Below are positions 38,396 through 52,326 of a DNA stretch of 64,000 bases, one piece after another. Made by a program: the position numbers and the translations under genes. The first letter of the stretch is position 1, and every line of letters starts with the position of its first letter. Source of the stretch: Stictocephala bisonia (Eukaryota > Arthropoda > Insecta > Hemiptera > Membracidae); contig JAQJVL010002216.1 in assembly GCA_035578905.1 (NCBI GenBank), positions 1 through 64,000 of the forward strand. Reading direction: 5' to 3'. The notes under the pieces are model-generated. The model searched no databases. It was not told the origin of the DNA and saw only the letters and a program-made list of their open reading frames with translations.

Positions 38396-41300
38396 TGGTC
38401 CCCACCTTTGGCACTTCTTCTATGAAAAATCTGAATTTGTCTAGCTAAATATTAACTTTACGTACGTGTTTAGAATGTCCAGCTGGTCATGGAAAAGCAT
38501 CAGAATGGCCTGTGAGACGTCTAGAAAGCGAGAGAATTGGAAACAAAAATTGTTAGCAATTGCGCCCTGATTGTAATGTTTAAATTGCCTCTGGAGGCTT
38601 TATTGTAAGAGACTCACAAAAATAAAAGACATTTCTTGATTCATTGTATAATTCTACCCCAGAAAAGTGTGTCATACGTCAAGATTTGCGTGGTTGGATT
38701 TTTCCTCAAAAAACTTCAAATCTTCCAATGGTCCCCCCTTTGGCACTTTTTCTTTGAAAAATCTGAATTTTTTCTAGTGAAATCCTAACTATACGTACTT
38801 GTTTAGAATGTCCAGATGCTCATGGCAAAGCATCAGAATGGGCCGTGAGACGTCTAGAAAGCGAGAGAATTTGAAACAAAGTTTGTTAGCAAATTCGCCG
38901 TGATTGTGATGTTTAAATTGCTTTTGGAGGCTTTATTGTAAGAGATCCACCAAAATAAAAGACATTTCCTGATTCAATGTATAATTCTACCCCAGAAAGG
39001 TGTGTCATACGTCAAGATTTGCGTGGTTGGGTTTTTCCAAAAATACTTCAAATCTTCCAATGGTCCCCCCTTTAGCACTTTTTCTATGAAAAATCTGAAT
39101 TTTTTCTAGCAAAATATTAACTATACGTACTTGTTTAGAATGTCCAGCTGGTCATGGAAAAGCATCAGAATGGCCCGTGAGACGTTTAGAAAGCGAGAGA
39201 ATTGGAAACCAAAGTTGTTAGCAATTGCGCTCTAAATGTGATGTTTAAATTGCCTCTGAAGGCTTTATTGTAAGAGTTCACACAAATAAAAGACATTTCT
39301 TAATATAGTGTATAATTCTACCCCAGAAAAGTGTGTCATACGTCAAGATTTGCGTGGTTGGGTTTTTTCTCAAAAAACTTCAAATCTTCCAATGGTCCCC
39401 CCTTTGGCACTATTTCGATGAAAAATCTGAATTTTTTCTAGTGAATTATTAACTATACGTACTTGTTTAGAATATCCAACTGGTCATGGAAAAGCATCAG
39501 GATGGCCCATGAGACGTCTAGAAAATGAGAGAATTGGAAAGAAAGTTTGTTAGCAATTGTGCCCTGATTGTGATGTTTAAATTGCCTCTGGAGGCTTTAT
39601 TGTAAGAGACTCACCAAAATAAAAGACATTTCCTGATTCAGTGTAAAGTTCAACCCCAAGAAAAGTGTGTCATACGTCCAGATTTGCGTGTTGGATTTTT
39701 CTCAAAAAACTTCAAATCTTCCAATGGTCCCCCCTTTGTCACTTTTTCAATGAATAATCTTAATTTTTTCTAGTGAAATCCTAACTATACGTACTTGTTT
39801 AGAATGTCCAGATGCTCATGGCAATGCATCAGAATGGCCCGTGAGACGTCTAGAAATCGAGAGAATTGGAAACAAAGTTTATTAGCAAATTCGCCATGAT
39901 TGTGATGTTTAAATTGCCTCTGGAGGCTTTATTGTAATAGATTCACAAAAATAAAAGACATTTCCTGTTTCAGTATATAATTCTACCCCAGAAACGTGTG
40001 TCATACGTCAAGATTTGCGTGGTTGGATTTTTCTCAAAAAACTTCAAATCTTCCAATGGTCCCCCCTTTGGCACTTTTTCTTTGAAAAATCTGAATTTTT
40101 TCTAGTGAAATCCTAACTATACGTACTTGTTTAGAATGTCCAGATGCTCATGGCAAAGCATCAGAATGGCCCGTGTTATGTCTAGAAAGCGAGAGAATCG
40201 GAAACAAAATTTGTTAGCAAATTCGCCCTGATTGTGATGTTTAAATTGCCACTGGTGGCTTTATTGTAAGAGTTGCACCAAAACGAAAGACATTTCCTGA
40301 TTCAGTGTATAATTCTACCCCAGAAAAGTGTGTCTTACATCAAGATTTGCGTGGTTGGATTTTTCTCAAAAAACATCAAATCTTTTAATGGTCCCCCCTT
40401 TGGCACTTTTTCGATGAAAAATCTGAATTTTTTCTAGTAAAATCTTAACTATACGTACTTGTTTAGAATGTCAAGCTGGTCATAAAGAAGAATCAGGATG
40501 GCCCGTGAGAAGTCTAGAAAGCGAGAGAATTGGAAACAAAGTTTGTTAGCAATTGCACCCTGATTGTGATGTTTAAATTGCCTCTGGAGGCTTTATTGTA
40601 AGAGTTGCACCAAAAGGAAAGACTTTTCCTGATTCAGTGTATAATTCTACCCCAGAAAAGTGTGTCATACGTCAAGATTTGCGTGGTTGGATTTTTCTCA
40701 AAAAACTTCAAATCTTCCAATGGTCCCCCCTTTGGCACTTTTTCGATGAAAAATCTGAATTTTTTCTAGTGAAATCTTAACTATACGTACTTGTTTAGAT
40801 TGTCCAGATGCTCATGGAAAATCATCAGAATGGCCCGTGAGACTTCTAGAAAGCGATAGAATTAGTAACAAAGTTTGTTAGCAAATTTGCCCTGATTGTG
40901 ATGTTTAAATCGCCTCTGGAGGCTTTATTGTAAGAGACACACAAAAATTAAAGACATTTCCTGATTCAGTGTATAATTCTACCCCAGAAAAGTGTGTCAT
41001 ACGTCAATTTATTCATGGTTGGATTTTTCTCAAAAAACTTCAAATCTTCCAATGGTCCCCCCTTTGGCACTTTTTCGATGAAAAATCTGAATTTTTTCTA
41101 GTGAAATCTTAACTATACGTACTTGTTTAGAATGTCCAACTGGTCATGGAAAAGCATCAGGATGGCCTATGAGACGTCTAGAAAATGAGTGAATTGGAAA
41201 GAAAGTTTGTTAGCAATTGTGCCCTGATTGTGATGTTTAAATTGCCTCTGGAGGCTTTATTGTAAGAGACTCACCAAAATAAAAGACATTTCCTGATTCA

Positions 41301-44300
41301 GTGTAAAGTTCTACCCCAAGAAAAGTGTGTCATACGTCCAGATTTGCGTGTTGGATTTTTCTCAAAAAACTTCAAATCTTCCAATGGTCCCCCCTTTGGC
41401 ACTTTTTCGATGAAAAATCTTAATTTTTTCTAGTGAAATCCTAACTATACGTACTTGTTTAGAATGTCCAGATGCTCATGGCAAAGCATCAGAATGGCCC
41501 GTGTTATGTCTAGAAAGCGAGAGAATCGGAAACAAAAGTTTGTTAGCAAATTCGCCCTGATTGTGATGTTTAAATTGCCTCTGGAGGCTTTATTGTAAGA
41601 GACTCAGAAAAATAAAAGACATTTCCTGATTCAGTGTAAAGTTCTACCCCAGAAACGTGTGTCATACGTCCAGATATGCGTGTTGGATTTTTCTCAAAAA
41701 ACTTCAAATCTTCATATGGTCCCCCCTTTGGCACTTTTTCTATGAAAAATCTGAATTTTTCTAGTTAAATATTAACTTTACGTACTTGTTTATAATGTCC
41801 AGCTGGTCATGGAAAAGCATCAGAATGGCCTGCCTGTGAGACATCTAGAAAGCGAGAGAATTGGAAACAAAAATTTTTAGCAATTGCGCCATGATTGTGA
41901 TGTTTAAATTGCCTCTGGAGGCTTTATTGTCAGAGTTGCACCAAAATAAAAGACATTTCTTGATTCGGTGTATAATTCTACCCCAGAAACGTGTGTCATA
42001 CGTCAAGATTTGCGTGGTTGCATTTTTCTCAAAAAACTTCAAATATTCTATGGTCCCCCTTTGGCACTATTTCGATGAAAAATCTGAATTTTTTCTAGTG
42101 AAATATTAACTATACGTACTTGTTTAGAATGTCCAGATGGTCATGGAAAAGCATCAGAATGGCCCGTGAGACGTCTAGAAATCGAGAGAATTGGAAACAA
42201 AGTTTATTAGCAAATTCGCCATGATTGTGATGTTTAAATTGCCTCTGGAGGCTTTATTGTAAGAGATTCACAAAAATTAAAGACATTTCCTGATTCAGTG
42301 TATAATTCTACCCCAGAAAAGTGTGTCATACGTCCAGATTTGCGTGTTAGATTTTTCTCAAAAAACTTCAAATCTTCCAATGGTCCCCCCTTTGTCACTT
42401 TTTCAATGAATAATCTTAATTTTTTCTAGTGAAATCCTAACTATACGTATTTGTTTAGAATGTCCAGATGCTCATGGCAAAGCATCAGAATGGCCCTAGA
42501 GACGTCTAGAAATCGAGAGAATTGGAAACAAAGTTTATTAGCAAATTCGCCATGATTGTGATGTTTAAATTGCCTCTGGAGGCTTTATTGTAAGAGACTC
42601 ACAAAAATAAAAGACATTTCCTGATTCAGTATATAATTCTACCCCAGAAACGTGTGTCATACGTCAAGATTTGCGTGGTTGGATTTTTCTCAAAAAACTT
42701 CAAATCTTCCAATGGTCCCCCCTTTGGCACTTTTTCTTTGAAAAATCTGAATTTTTCTAGCTAAATATTAACTTTACGTACGTGTTTATAATATCCAGCT
42801 GGTCATGGAAAAGCATCAGAATGGCCTGCCTGTGAGACATCTATAAAGCGAGAGAATTGGAAACAAAAATGTTTAGCAATTGCGCCATGATTGTGATGTT
42901 TAAATTGCCTCTGGAGGCTTTATTGTAAGAGTTGCACCAAAATAAAAGACATTTCTTGATTCGGTGTATAATTCTACCCCAGAAACGTGTGTCATACGTC
43001 AAGATTTGCGTGGTTGCATTTTTCTCAAAAAACTTCAAATATTCCAATGGTCCCCCCTTTGGCACTATTTCGATGAAAAATCTGAATTTTTTCTAGTGAA
43101 AGCTTAACTATACGTACTTGTTTAGAATGTCCAGATGGTCATGGAAAAGCATCAGAATGGCCCGTGAGACGTCTAGAAATCGAGAGAATTGGAAACAAAG
43201 TTTATTAGCAAATTCGCCCTGATTGTGATGTTTAAATTGCCTCTGGAGGCTTTATTGTAAGAGATTCACAAAAATAAAAGACATTTCCTGATTCAGTGTA
43301 TAATTCTACCCCAGAAAAGTGTGTCATACGTCAAGATTTGCGTGGTTGGATTTTTCTCAAAAAACTTCAAATCTTCCAATGGTCCCCCCTTTGGCACTTT
43401 TTCTTTGAAAAATCTGAATTTTTTCTAGTGAAATCCTAACTATACGTACTTGTTTAGAATGTCCAGATGCTCATAGCAAAGCATCAGAATAGCCCGTGAG
43501 AGGTCTAGAAAGCGAGAGAATTGGAAACAAAGTTTGTTAGCAAATTCGCCCTGATTGTGATTTTTAAATTGCCTCTGGAGTCTTTATTGTAAGAGATTCA
43601 CCAAAATAAAAGACATTTCCTGATTCAGTGTATAATTCTACCCCAGAAAAGTGTGTCATACGTCAAGATTTGCGTGGTTGGATTTTTCCAAAAAAACTTC
43701 AAATCTTCCAATGGTCCCCCCTTTGGCACTTTTTCGATGAAAAATCTGAATTTTTTCTAGTGAAATATTAACTATACGTACTTGTTTAGAATGTCCAGCT
43801 GGTCATGGAAAAGCATCAGAATGGCCCGTGAGACGTCTAGAAAGCGAGAGAATTGGAAACAAAGTTTGTTAGCAAATTCGCCCTGATTGTGATGTTTAAA
43901 TTGCCTCTGGAGGCTTTATTGTAAGAGTTGCACCAAAAATAAAGACATTTCCTGATTCAGTGTATAATTCTACCCCAGAAAAGTGTGTCATACGTCAAGA
44001 TTTGCGTGGTTGGATTTTTCTCAAAAAACTTCAAATCTTCCAATGGTCCCCCCTTTGGCACTTTTTCGATGAAAAATCTGAATTTTTTCTAGTGAAATAT
44101 TAACTATACGTACTTGTTTAGAATGTCCAGCTGGTCATGGAAAAGCATCAGAATGGCCCGTGAGACGTCTAGAAAGCGAGAGAATTGGAAACAAAGTTTG
44201 TTAGCAATTGCACCCTGATTGTGATGTTTAAATTGCCTCTGGAGGCTTTATTGTAAGAGTTGCACCAAAAAAAAAAGACATTTCCTGATTCAGTGTATAA

Positions 44301-46040
44301 TTCTACCCCAGAAAAGTGTGTCATACGTCAAGATTTGCGTGGTTGGATTTTTCTCAAAAAACTTCAAATCTTCCAATGGTCCCCCCTTTGGCACTTTTTC
44401 GATGAAAAATCTGAATTTTTTCTAGTGAAATCTTAACTATACGTACTTGTTTAGAATGTCCAGCTGGTCATAGGAAAAGCATCAGAATGGGCCCGTGAGA
44501 CGTCTAGATATCGAGAGAATTAAAACCAAGTTTGTTAGCAAATTCGCCCTGATTATGATGTTTAAATTGCCTCTGGAGGCTTTATTGTAAGAGATGCACC
44601 AAAACGAAAGACATTTCCTGATTCAGTGTATAATTCTACCCCAGAAAGGTGTGTCATACGTCAAGATTTGCGTGGTTGGATTTTTCTAAAAAAACTTGAA
44701 ATCTTCCAATGGTCCCCCCTTTGCACTTAATTTATGAAAAATCTGAATTTTTTCTAGTAAACTCTTAACAATACGTACTTGTTTATAATGTCCAGCTGGT
44801 CATGGAAAAGCATCAGAATGGCCTGTGAGACGTCTAGAAAGCGAGAGAATTGGAAAGAAAATTGTTAGCAATTGCGCCCTGATTGTGATGTTTAAATTGC
44901 CTCTGGAGGCTTTATTGTAAGAGTTGCGCCAAAATAAAAGACATTTCTTGATTCGGTGTATAATTCTACCCCAGAAACGTGTGTCATACGTCAAGATTTG
45001 CGTGGTTGGATTTTTCTCAAAAAACTTCAAATCTTCCAATGGTCCCCCCTTTGGCACTTTTTTTGATGAAAAATCTGAATTTTTTCTAGTGAAATATTAA
45101 CTATACGTACTTGTTTAGAATGTCCAGCTGGTCATGGAAAAGCATCAGAATGGCCCGTGAGACGTCTAGAAATCGAGAGAATTGGAAACAAAGTTTATTA
45201 GCAAATTCTCCCTGATTGTGATGTTTAAATTGCCTCTGGAGGCTTTATTGTAAGAGATTCACAAAAACAAAAGACATTTCCTGATTCAGTGTATAATTCT
45301 ACCCCAGAAAAGTGTGTCATACGTCAAGATTTGCGTGGTTGGATTTTTCTTAAAAAACTTCAAATCTTCCAATGGTCCCCCCTTTGGCACTTTTTCGATG
45401 AAAAATCTTAATTTTTTCTAGTGAAATCTTACTATACGTACTTGTTTAGAATGTCCAGCTGCTCATGGAAAAGCATCAGAATGGCCCGTGAAACGTTTAG
45501 AAACAGAGATAATTGGAAACAAAGTTTGTTAGCAAATTCGCCCTGATTGTGATGTTTAAATTGCCTCTGGAGGCTTTATTGTAAGAGATTCACCAAAATA
45601 AAAGACATTTCCTGATTCAGTGTATAATTCTACCCCAGAAAAGTGTGTCATACGTCAATATTTGCGTGGTTGGATTTTTCCAAAAAAACTTCAAATCTTC
45701 CAATGGTCCCCCCTTTGGCACTTTTTCTATGAAAAATCTGAATTTTTTCTAGTGAAATATTAACTATACGTACTTGTTTAGAATGTCGATGCTCATGGCA
45801 AAGCATCAGAATGGCCCGTGTTATGTCTAGAAAGCGAGAGAATCGGAAACAAAATTTGTTAGCAAATTCGCCCTGATTGTGATGTTTAAATTGCCTCTAG
45901 AAGCTTCATTGTAAGAGACTCACAAAAATAAAAGATATTTCCTGATACAGTGTAAAGTTCTACCCCAGAAACGTGTGTCATACGTCCAGATTTGCGTGTT
46001 GGATTTTTCTCAAAAAACTTCAAATCTTCATATGGTCCCC

Positions 46041-46440
46041 CCTTTAGAACTATTTCGATGAAAAATCTGAATCTTTTCTAGTGAAATATTAACTATACGT
46101 ACTTGTTTAGAATATCCAGCTGGTCATGGAAAAGCATCAGGATGGCCCATGAGACGTCTAGAAAATGAGAGAATTGGAAAGAAAGTTTGTTAGCAATTGT
46201 GCCCTGATTGTGATGTTCAAATTGCCTCTGGAGGCTTTATTGTAAGAGACTCACCAAAATAAAAGACATTTCCTGATTCAGTGTAAAGGTCTACCCCAAG
46301 AAAACTGTGTAATACGTCCAGATTTGTGTGTTGGATTTTTCTCAAAAAACTTCAAATCTTCCAATGGTCCCCCTTTGTCACTTTTTCAATGAATAATCTT
46401 AATTTTTTCTAGTGAAATCCTAACTATACGTACTTGTTTA
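46041..46440 (-). repeat. Satellite block duplicated at 58,373-58,770
   Basis: Both copies carry CCTTTAGAACTATTTCGATG, GAATCTTTTCTAGTG, GAATATCCAGCTGG, GGATGGCCCATGAG, GAAAATGAGAG, GTGTAAAGGTCTACCCCAAG and GATTTGTGTGTTGG. The offset is 12,332 bp, which equals 27 monomers once the two 1.7 kb cassettes between them and their small satellite deletions are accounted for. The cassettes therefore arrived, or were duplicated, without disturbing the register. Confidence 0.65.
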
Positions 46441-49400
46441 GAATATCCAACTGGTCATAGAAAAGCATCAGAATGGCCCGTGAGACGTCTAGAAATCAAG
46501 AGAATTGGAAACAAAGTTTATGAGCAAATTCGCCCTGATTGTGATGTTTAAATTGCCTCTGGAGGCTTTATTGTAAGAGATTTACCAAAATAAAAGACAT
46601 TTCCTGATTCAGTGTAGAATTCTACCCCAGAAAAGTGTGTCATACGTCAAGATTTGCGTGATTGGATTTTTCCAAAAAAACTTCAAATCTTCCAATGGTC
46701 CCCCCCTTTGGCACTTTTTCTATGAAAAATCTGAATTTTTTCTAGCAAAATATTAACTATACATACTTGTTTATAATGTCCAGCTGGTCATGGAAAAGCA
46801 TCAGAATGGCCTGTGAGACGTCTAGAAAGTGAGAGAATTGGAAACAAAAATTGTTAGCAATTGCGCCATGATTGTGATTTTTAAATTGCCTCTGGAGGCT
46901 TTATTGTAAGAGTTGCACCAAAATAAAAGACATTTCTTGATTCGGTGTATAATTCTACCCCAGAAACGTGTGTCATACGTCAAGATTTGTGTGGTTGGAT
47001 TTTTTTGAAAAAACTTCAAATCTTCCAATGGTCCCCCCTTTGGCACTTTTTCTATGAAAAATCTGAATTTTTTCTAGTGAAATATTAACTATACGTACTT
47101 GTTTAGAATGTCCAACTGGTCATGGAAAAGCATCAGAATGGACCATGAGACGTCTAGAAATCGAGAGAATTGGAAACAAAGTTTATTAGCAAATTCGCCC
47201 TGATTGTGATGTTTAAATTGCCTCTGGAGGCTTTATTGTAAGAGATTCACAAAAATAAAAGACATTTTCTGATTCAGTGTATAATTCTACCCCAGAAAAG
47301 TGTGTCATACGTCAAGATTTGTGTGGTTGGATTTTTCCAAAAAAACTTCAAATCTTCCAAAGGTCCCCCCTTTGGCACTTTTTTGATGAAAAATCTTAAT
47401 TTTTTCTAGTGAAATCATAACTATACGTACTTGTTTAGAATGTCCAGATGCTCATGGCAAAGCATCAGAATGGCCCGTGTTATGTCTAGAAAGCGAGAGA
47501 ATCGGAAACAAAATTTGTTAGCAACTTCGCCCTGATTGTGATGTTTAAATTGCCTCTGGAGGCTTTATTGTAAGAAACTCACAAAAATAAAAGACATTTC
47601 CTGATTCAGTGTAAAGTTCTACCCCAGAAACGTGTGTCATACGTCCAGATTTGCGTGTTGGATTTTTCTCAAAAAACTTCAAATCTTCATATGGTCCCCC
47701 CCTTTGGCACTTTTTCTATGAAAAATCTGAATTTGTCTAGCTAAATATTAACTTTACGTACGTGTTTATAATGTCTAGCTGGTTATGGAAAAGCATTAGA
47801 ATGGCCTGTGAGATGTCTAGAAAGCGAGAGAATTGGAAACAAAAATTGTTAGCAATTGCGCCCTGATTGTGATGTTTAAATTGCCTCTGGAGGCTTTATT
47901 TTAAGAGATTCACAAAAATAAAAGACATTTCCTGATTCAGTGTATAATTCTACCCCAGAAAATTGTGTCATACGTCAATATTTTCATGGTTGGATTTTTC
48001 TCAAAAAACTTCAAATCTTCCAATGGTCCCCCTTTGTCACTTTTTCAATGAAAATTCTTAATTTTTTCTAGTTAAATCCTAACTATACGTACTTGTTTAG
48101 AATGTCCAGATGCTCTTATCAAAGCATCATAATGGCCCGTGAGACGTCTAGAAAGCGAGAGAATTGGAAACAAAGTTTGTTAGCAAATTCGCCCTGATTG
48201 TGATGTTTAAATTGCTTCTGGAGGCTTTGTTGTAAGAGATTCACCAAAATAAAAGACATTTCCTGATTCAGTGTATAATTCTACCCCAGAAAAGTGTGTC
48301 ATACGTCAAGATTTGCGTGGTTGGATTTTTCCAAAAAAACTTCAAATCTTCCAATGGTCCCCCCTTTGGCACTTTTTCTATGAAAAATCTCAATTTTTTC
48401 TAGTGAAATATTAACTATACGTACTTGTTTAGAATGTCCAACTGGTCATGGAAAAGCATCAGAATGGACCATGAGACGTCTAGAAATCGAGAGAATTGGA
48501 AACAAAGTTTATTAGCAAATTCGCCCTGATTGTGATGTTTAAATTGCCTCTGGAGGCTTTATTGTAAGAGATACACCAAAATAAAAGACATTTTCTGATT
48601 CAGTGTATAATTCTACCCCAGAAAAGTGTGTCATACGTCAAGATTTGCGTGGTTGGATTTTTCTCAAAAAACTTCAAATCTTCCAATGGTCCCCCCTTTG
48701 TCACTTTTTCAATGAATAATCTTAATTTTTTCTAGTGAAATCCTAACTATACGTACTTGTTTAGAATGTCCAGATGCTCATGGCAAAGCATCAGAATGGC
48801 CCGTGTTATGTCTAGAAAGCGAGAGAATCGGAAACAAAATTTGTTAGCAAATTCGCCCTGATTGTGATGTTTAAATTGCCTCTAGAAGCTTCATTGTAAG
48901 AGACTCACAAAAATAAAAGACATTTCCTGATACAGTGTAAAGTTCTACCCCAGAAACGTGTGTCATACGTCCAGATTTGCGTGTTGGATTTTTCTCAAAA
49001 AACTTCAAATCTTCATATGGTCCCCACCTTTGGCACTTTTTCTATGAAAAATCTGAATTTGTCTAGCTAAATATTAACTTTACGTACGTGTTTATAATGT
49101 CCAGCTGGTCATGGAAAAGCATCAGAATGGCCTGTGAGACGTCTAGAAAGCGAGAGAGTTGGAAACAAAAATTGTTAGCAATTGCGCCCTGATTGTAATG
49201 TTTAAATTGCCTCTGGAGGCTTTATTGTAAGAGTTGCACCAAAATAAAAGACATTTCTTGATTCGGTGTATACTTCTACCACAGAAACGTGTGTCATACG
49301 TCAAGATTTGCGTGGTTGCATTTTTCTCAAAAAATTTCAAATATTCCAATGGTCCCCCTTTGGCACTATTTCGATGAAAAATCTAAATTTTTTCTAGTGA

Positions 49401-51659
49401 AATATTAACTATACGTACTTGTTTAGAATGTCCAGATGGTCATGGAAAAGCATCAGAATGGCCCGTGAGACGTCTAGAAATCGAGAGAATTGGAAACAAA
49501 GTTTATTAGCAAATTCGCCCTGATTGTGATGTTTAAATTGCCTCTGGAGGCTTTATTGTAAGAGATTCACAAAAATAAAAGACATTTCCTAATTCAGTGT
49601 ATAATTCTACCCCAGAAAAGTGTGTCATACGTCAAGATTTCCGTGGTTGGATTTTTCTCAAAAAACTTCAAATCTTCCAATGGTCCCCCCTTTGGCACTT
49701 TTTCTTTGAAAAATCTGAATTTTTTCTAGTGAAATCCTAACTATACGTACTTGTTTAGAATGTCCAGATGCTCATGGCAAAGCATCAGAATGGGCCGTGA
49801 GACGTCTAGAAAGCGAGAGAATTTGAAACAAAGTTTGTTAGCAAATTCGCCGTGATTGTGATGTTTAAATTGCCTCTGGAGGCTTTATTGTAAGAGATCC
49901 ACCAAAATAAAAGACATTTCCTGATTCAATGTATAATTCTACCCCAGAAAGGTGTGTCATACGTCAAGATTTGCGTGGTTATATTTTTCCAAAAAAACTT
50001 CAAATCTTCCAATGGCCCCCCCTTTGGCATTTTCTATGAAAAATCTGAATTTTTTCTAGTGAAATATTAACTATACGTACTTGTTTATAATGTCCAGCTG
50101 GTCATAGAAAAGCATCAGTATGGCCTGTGAGACGTCTAGAAAGCGAGAGAATTGGAAACAAAAATTGTTAGCAATTGCGCCCTGATTGTGATGTTTAAAT
50201 TGCCTCTGGAGGCTTTATTGTAAGAGACTCACAAAAATAAAAGACATTTCTTGATTCATTGTATAATTCTACCCCAGAAACGTGTGTCATACGTCAAGAT
50301 TTGTGTGGTTCGATTTTTCCAAAAAAACTTCAAATCTTCCAATGGTCCCCCCTTTGGCACTTTTTCGATGAAAAATCTGAATTTTTTCTAGTGAAATATT
50401 AACTATACGTACTTGTTTAGAATGTCCAGCTGGTCATGGAAAAGCATCAGAATGGCCCGTGAGACGTCTAGAAATCAAAATAATTGGAAACAAAGTTTAT
50501 GAGCAAATTCGCCCTGATTGTGATGTTTAAATTGCCTCTGGAGGCTTTATTGTAAGAGTCTCACCAAAATAAAAGACATTTCCTGATTCAGTGTAAAGTT
50601 CTACCCCAGAAAAGTGTGTCATACGTCAAGATTTGCGTGGTTGGATTTTTCCAAAAAAACTTCAAATCTTCCAATGGTCCCCCCTTTAGCACTTTTTCTA
50701 TGAAAAATCTGAATTTTTTCTAGCAAAATATTAACTATACGTACTTGTTTATAATGTCCAGCTGGTCATGGAAAAGCATCAGAATGGCCTGTGAGACGTC
50801 TAGAAAGCGAGAGAATTGGAAACAAAAATTGTTAGCAATTGCGCCCTGATTGTGATTTTTAAATTGCCTCTGGAGGCTTTATTGTAAGAGTTGCACCAAA
50901 ATAAAAGACATTTCTTGATTCGATGTATAATTCTACCCCAGAAACGTGTGTCATACGTCAAGATTTGCGTGGTTGGATTTTTCTCAAAAAACTTCAAATC
51001 TTCCAATGGTCCCCCCTTTGGCACTATTTCGATGAAATTCTGAATTTTTTCTAGTGAAATATTAACTATACGTACTTGTTTAGAATATCCAGCTGGTCAT
51101 GGAAAAGCATCAGAATGGCCCATGAGACGTCTAGAAATCGAGAGAATTGGAAAAAATGTTTATTAGCAAATTCACCATGATTGTGATGTTTAAATTGCCT
51201 CTGGAGGCTTTATTGTAAGAGATTCACAAAAATAAAAGACATTTCCTGATTCAGTGTATAATTCTACCCCAGAAAATTGTATCATACGTCAATATTTTCA
51301 TGGTTGGATTTTTCTCAAAAAACTTCAAATCTTCCAATGGTCCCCCTTTGTCACTTTTTCAATGAATATTCTTAATTTTTTCTAGTGAAATCCTAACTAT
51401 ACGTACTTGTTTAGAATGTCCAGATGCTCTTGGCAAAGCATCATAATGGCCCGTGAGACGTCTAGAAAACGAGAGAATTGGAAACAAAGTTTGTTAGCAA
51501 ATTCGCCCTGATTGTGATGTTTAAATTGCTTCTGGAGGCTTTATTGTAAGAGATTCACCAAAATAAAAGACATTTCCTGATTCAGTGTATAATTCTACCC
51601 CAGAAAAGTGTGTCATACGTCAATATTTGCGTGGTTGGATTTTTCCAAAAAAACTTCAA

Positions 51660-52231
51660 TACCACTGTACGTGTATGGGTGGGTGGGTCAATACCAGTCA
51701 CTGTACACGTATGGTTGAGTGAGTCAATACCACTGTACATGTATGGGTGGTCAGGTGGGTCAATACCACTGTACGTGTATGGGTGGTCAGGTGGGTCAAT
51801 ACCACTGTACGTGTAATACCACTGTACGTGTATGGGTGGGCGGGTGGGTCAATACCACTGTACGTGTAATACCACTGTTCGTGTATGGGTGGGCGGGTGG
51901 GTCAATACCACTGTACGTGTAATACCACTGTTCGTGTATGGGTGGGCGGGTGGGTCAATACCACTGTACGTGTAATACCACTGTACGTGTATGGGTGGGC
52001 GGGTGGGTCAATACCACTGTACGTGTAATACCACTGTACGTGTATGGGTGGGCGGGTGGGTCAATACCACTGTACGTGTAATAACACTGTTCGTGTATGG
52101 GCGGGCGGGTGGGCAATTGATCGTAAATATAACTGTACGTGTATGGGTGGGCAGGTGGGTCAATATAGTACATGTATGGGTGGGTGGGTGGGTCAATATA
52201 ACTGTACGTGTATGGGTGGGCGGGTGGGTAA
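51660..52231 (+). repeat. 53 bp minisatellite with a G-quadruplex motif in each unit
   Basis: GGGTGGGCGGGTGGG or a close variant with four G3 runs and single-base loops starts at 51,834, 51,887, 51,940, 51,993, 52,046 and 52,099, exactly 53 bp apart, then at 52,178 and 52,214. Each 53 bp unit contains two ACCACTGTACGTGT or ACCACTGTTCGTGT blocks, one followed by the G-rich run. Units before 51,834 are shorter (GGTGGTCAGGTGGG). These runs fit the G3N1 four-run pattern of very stable intramolecular quadruplexes; folding is predicted, not shown. Confidence 0.9.
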
Positions 52232-52300
52232 CACGGTTAATTTCACATTATTCTAGATTCTTAGTTATTTTACAGAATCCATTTTAAAAATATAATCCAT

Positions 52301-52326
52301 GACTACGAGCTGTTATACTCGTAGTC
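52301..52326. other. Perfect 9 bp stem hairpin
   Basis: GACTACGAG (52,301-52,309), an 8 nt loop (CTGTTATA), then CTCGTAGTC (52,318-52,326). CTCTAG follows directly. The second copy at 56,645-56,670 is identical. It is not part of a U-run terminator. A hairpin followed by CTAG recalls Helitron 3' ends, but the 1 nt spacing is shorter than usual there, so that reading is weak. Confidence 0.8.

Larger units (their letters stand above)
36744..51659 (-). repeat. Reverse-orientation satellite array, diverged mosaic
   Basis: About 45 monomers in reverse orientation. Landmarks: GGTCCCCCCTTTGGCAC, CTATACGTACTTG, GAGACGTCTAGAAA, GCCTCTGGAGGC, CAAGATTTGCGTGGTTGG. Copies differ far more than in the left array, with recognisable subtypes: GTCTAGCTAAATATTAACTT with TACGTACGTG; GTGTTATGTCTAGAAAGCG; CACTTTTTCAATGAATAATC; CTACCCCAAGAAAA with GAAAATGAG (near 39,480, 41,140 and 46,120). 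Subtypes recur at irregular multiples of the monomer, so the array is a mosaic. No gene, RNA gene or array-spanning frame is present; apparent frames of 60-85 codons lie wholly within one monomer. Confidence 0.95.

Noticed and set aside
51610..52287. Several overlapping frames of 60-98 codons in three phases on both strands
   Set aside because: All are read-through of the 53 bp minisatellite, giving low-complexity V/G/W or T/H/P repeats. Open in many phases at once is typical of short tandem repeats, not genes.
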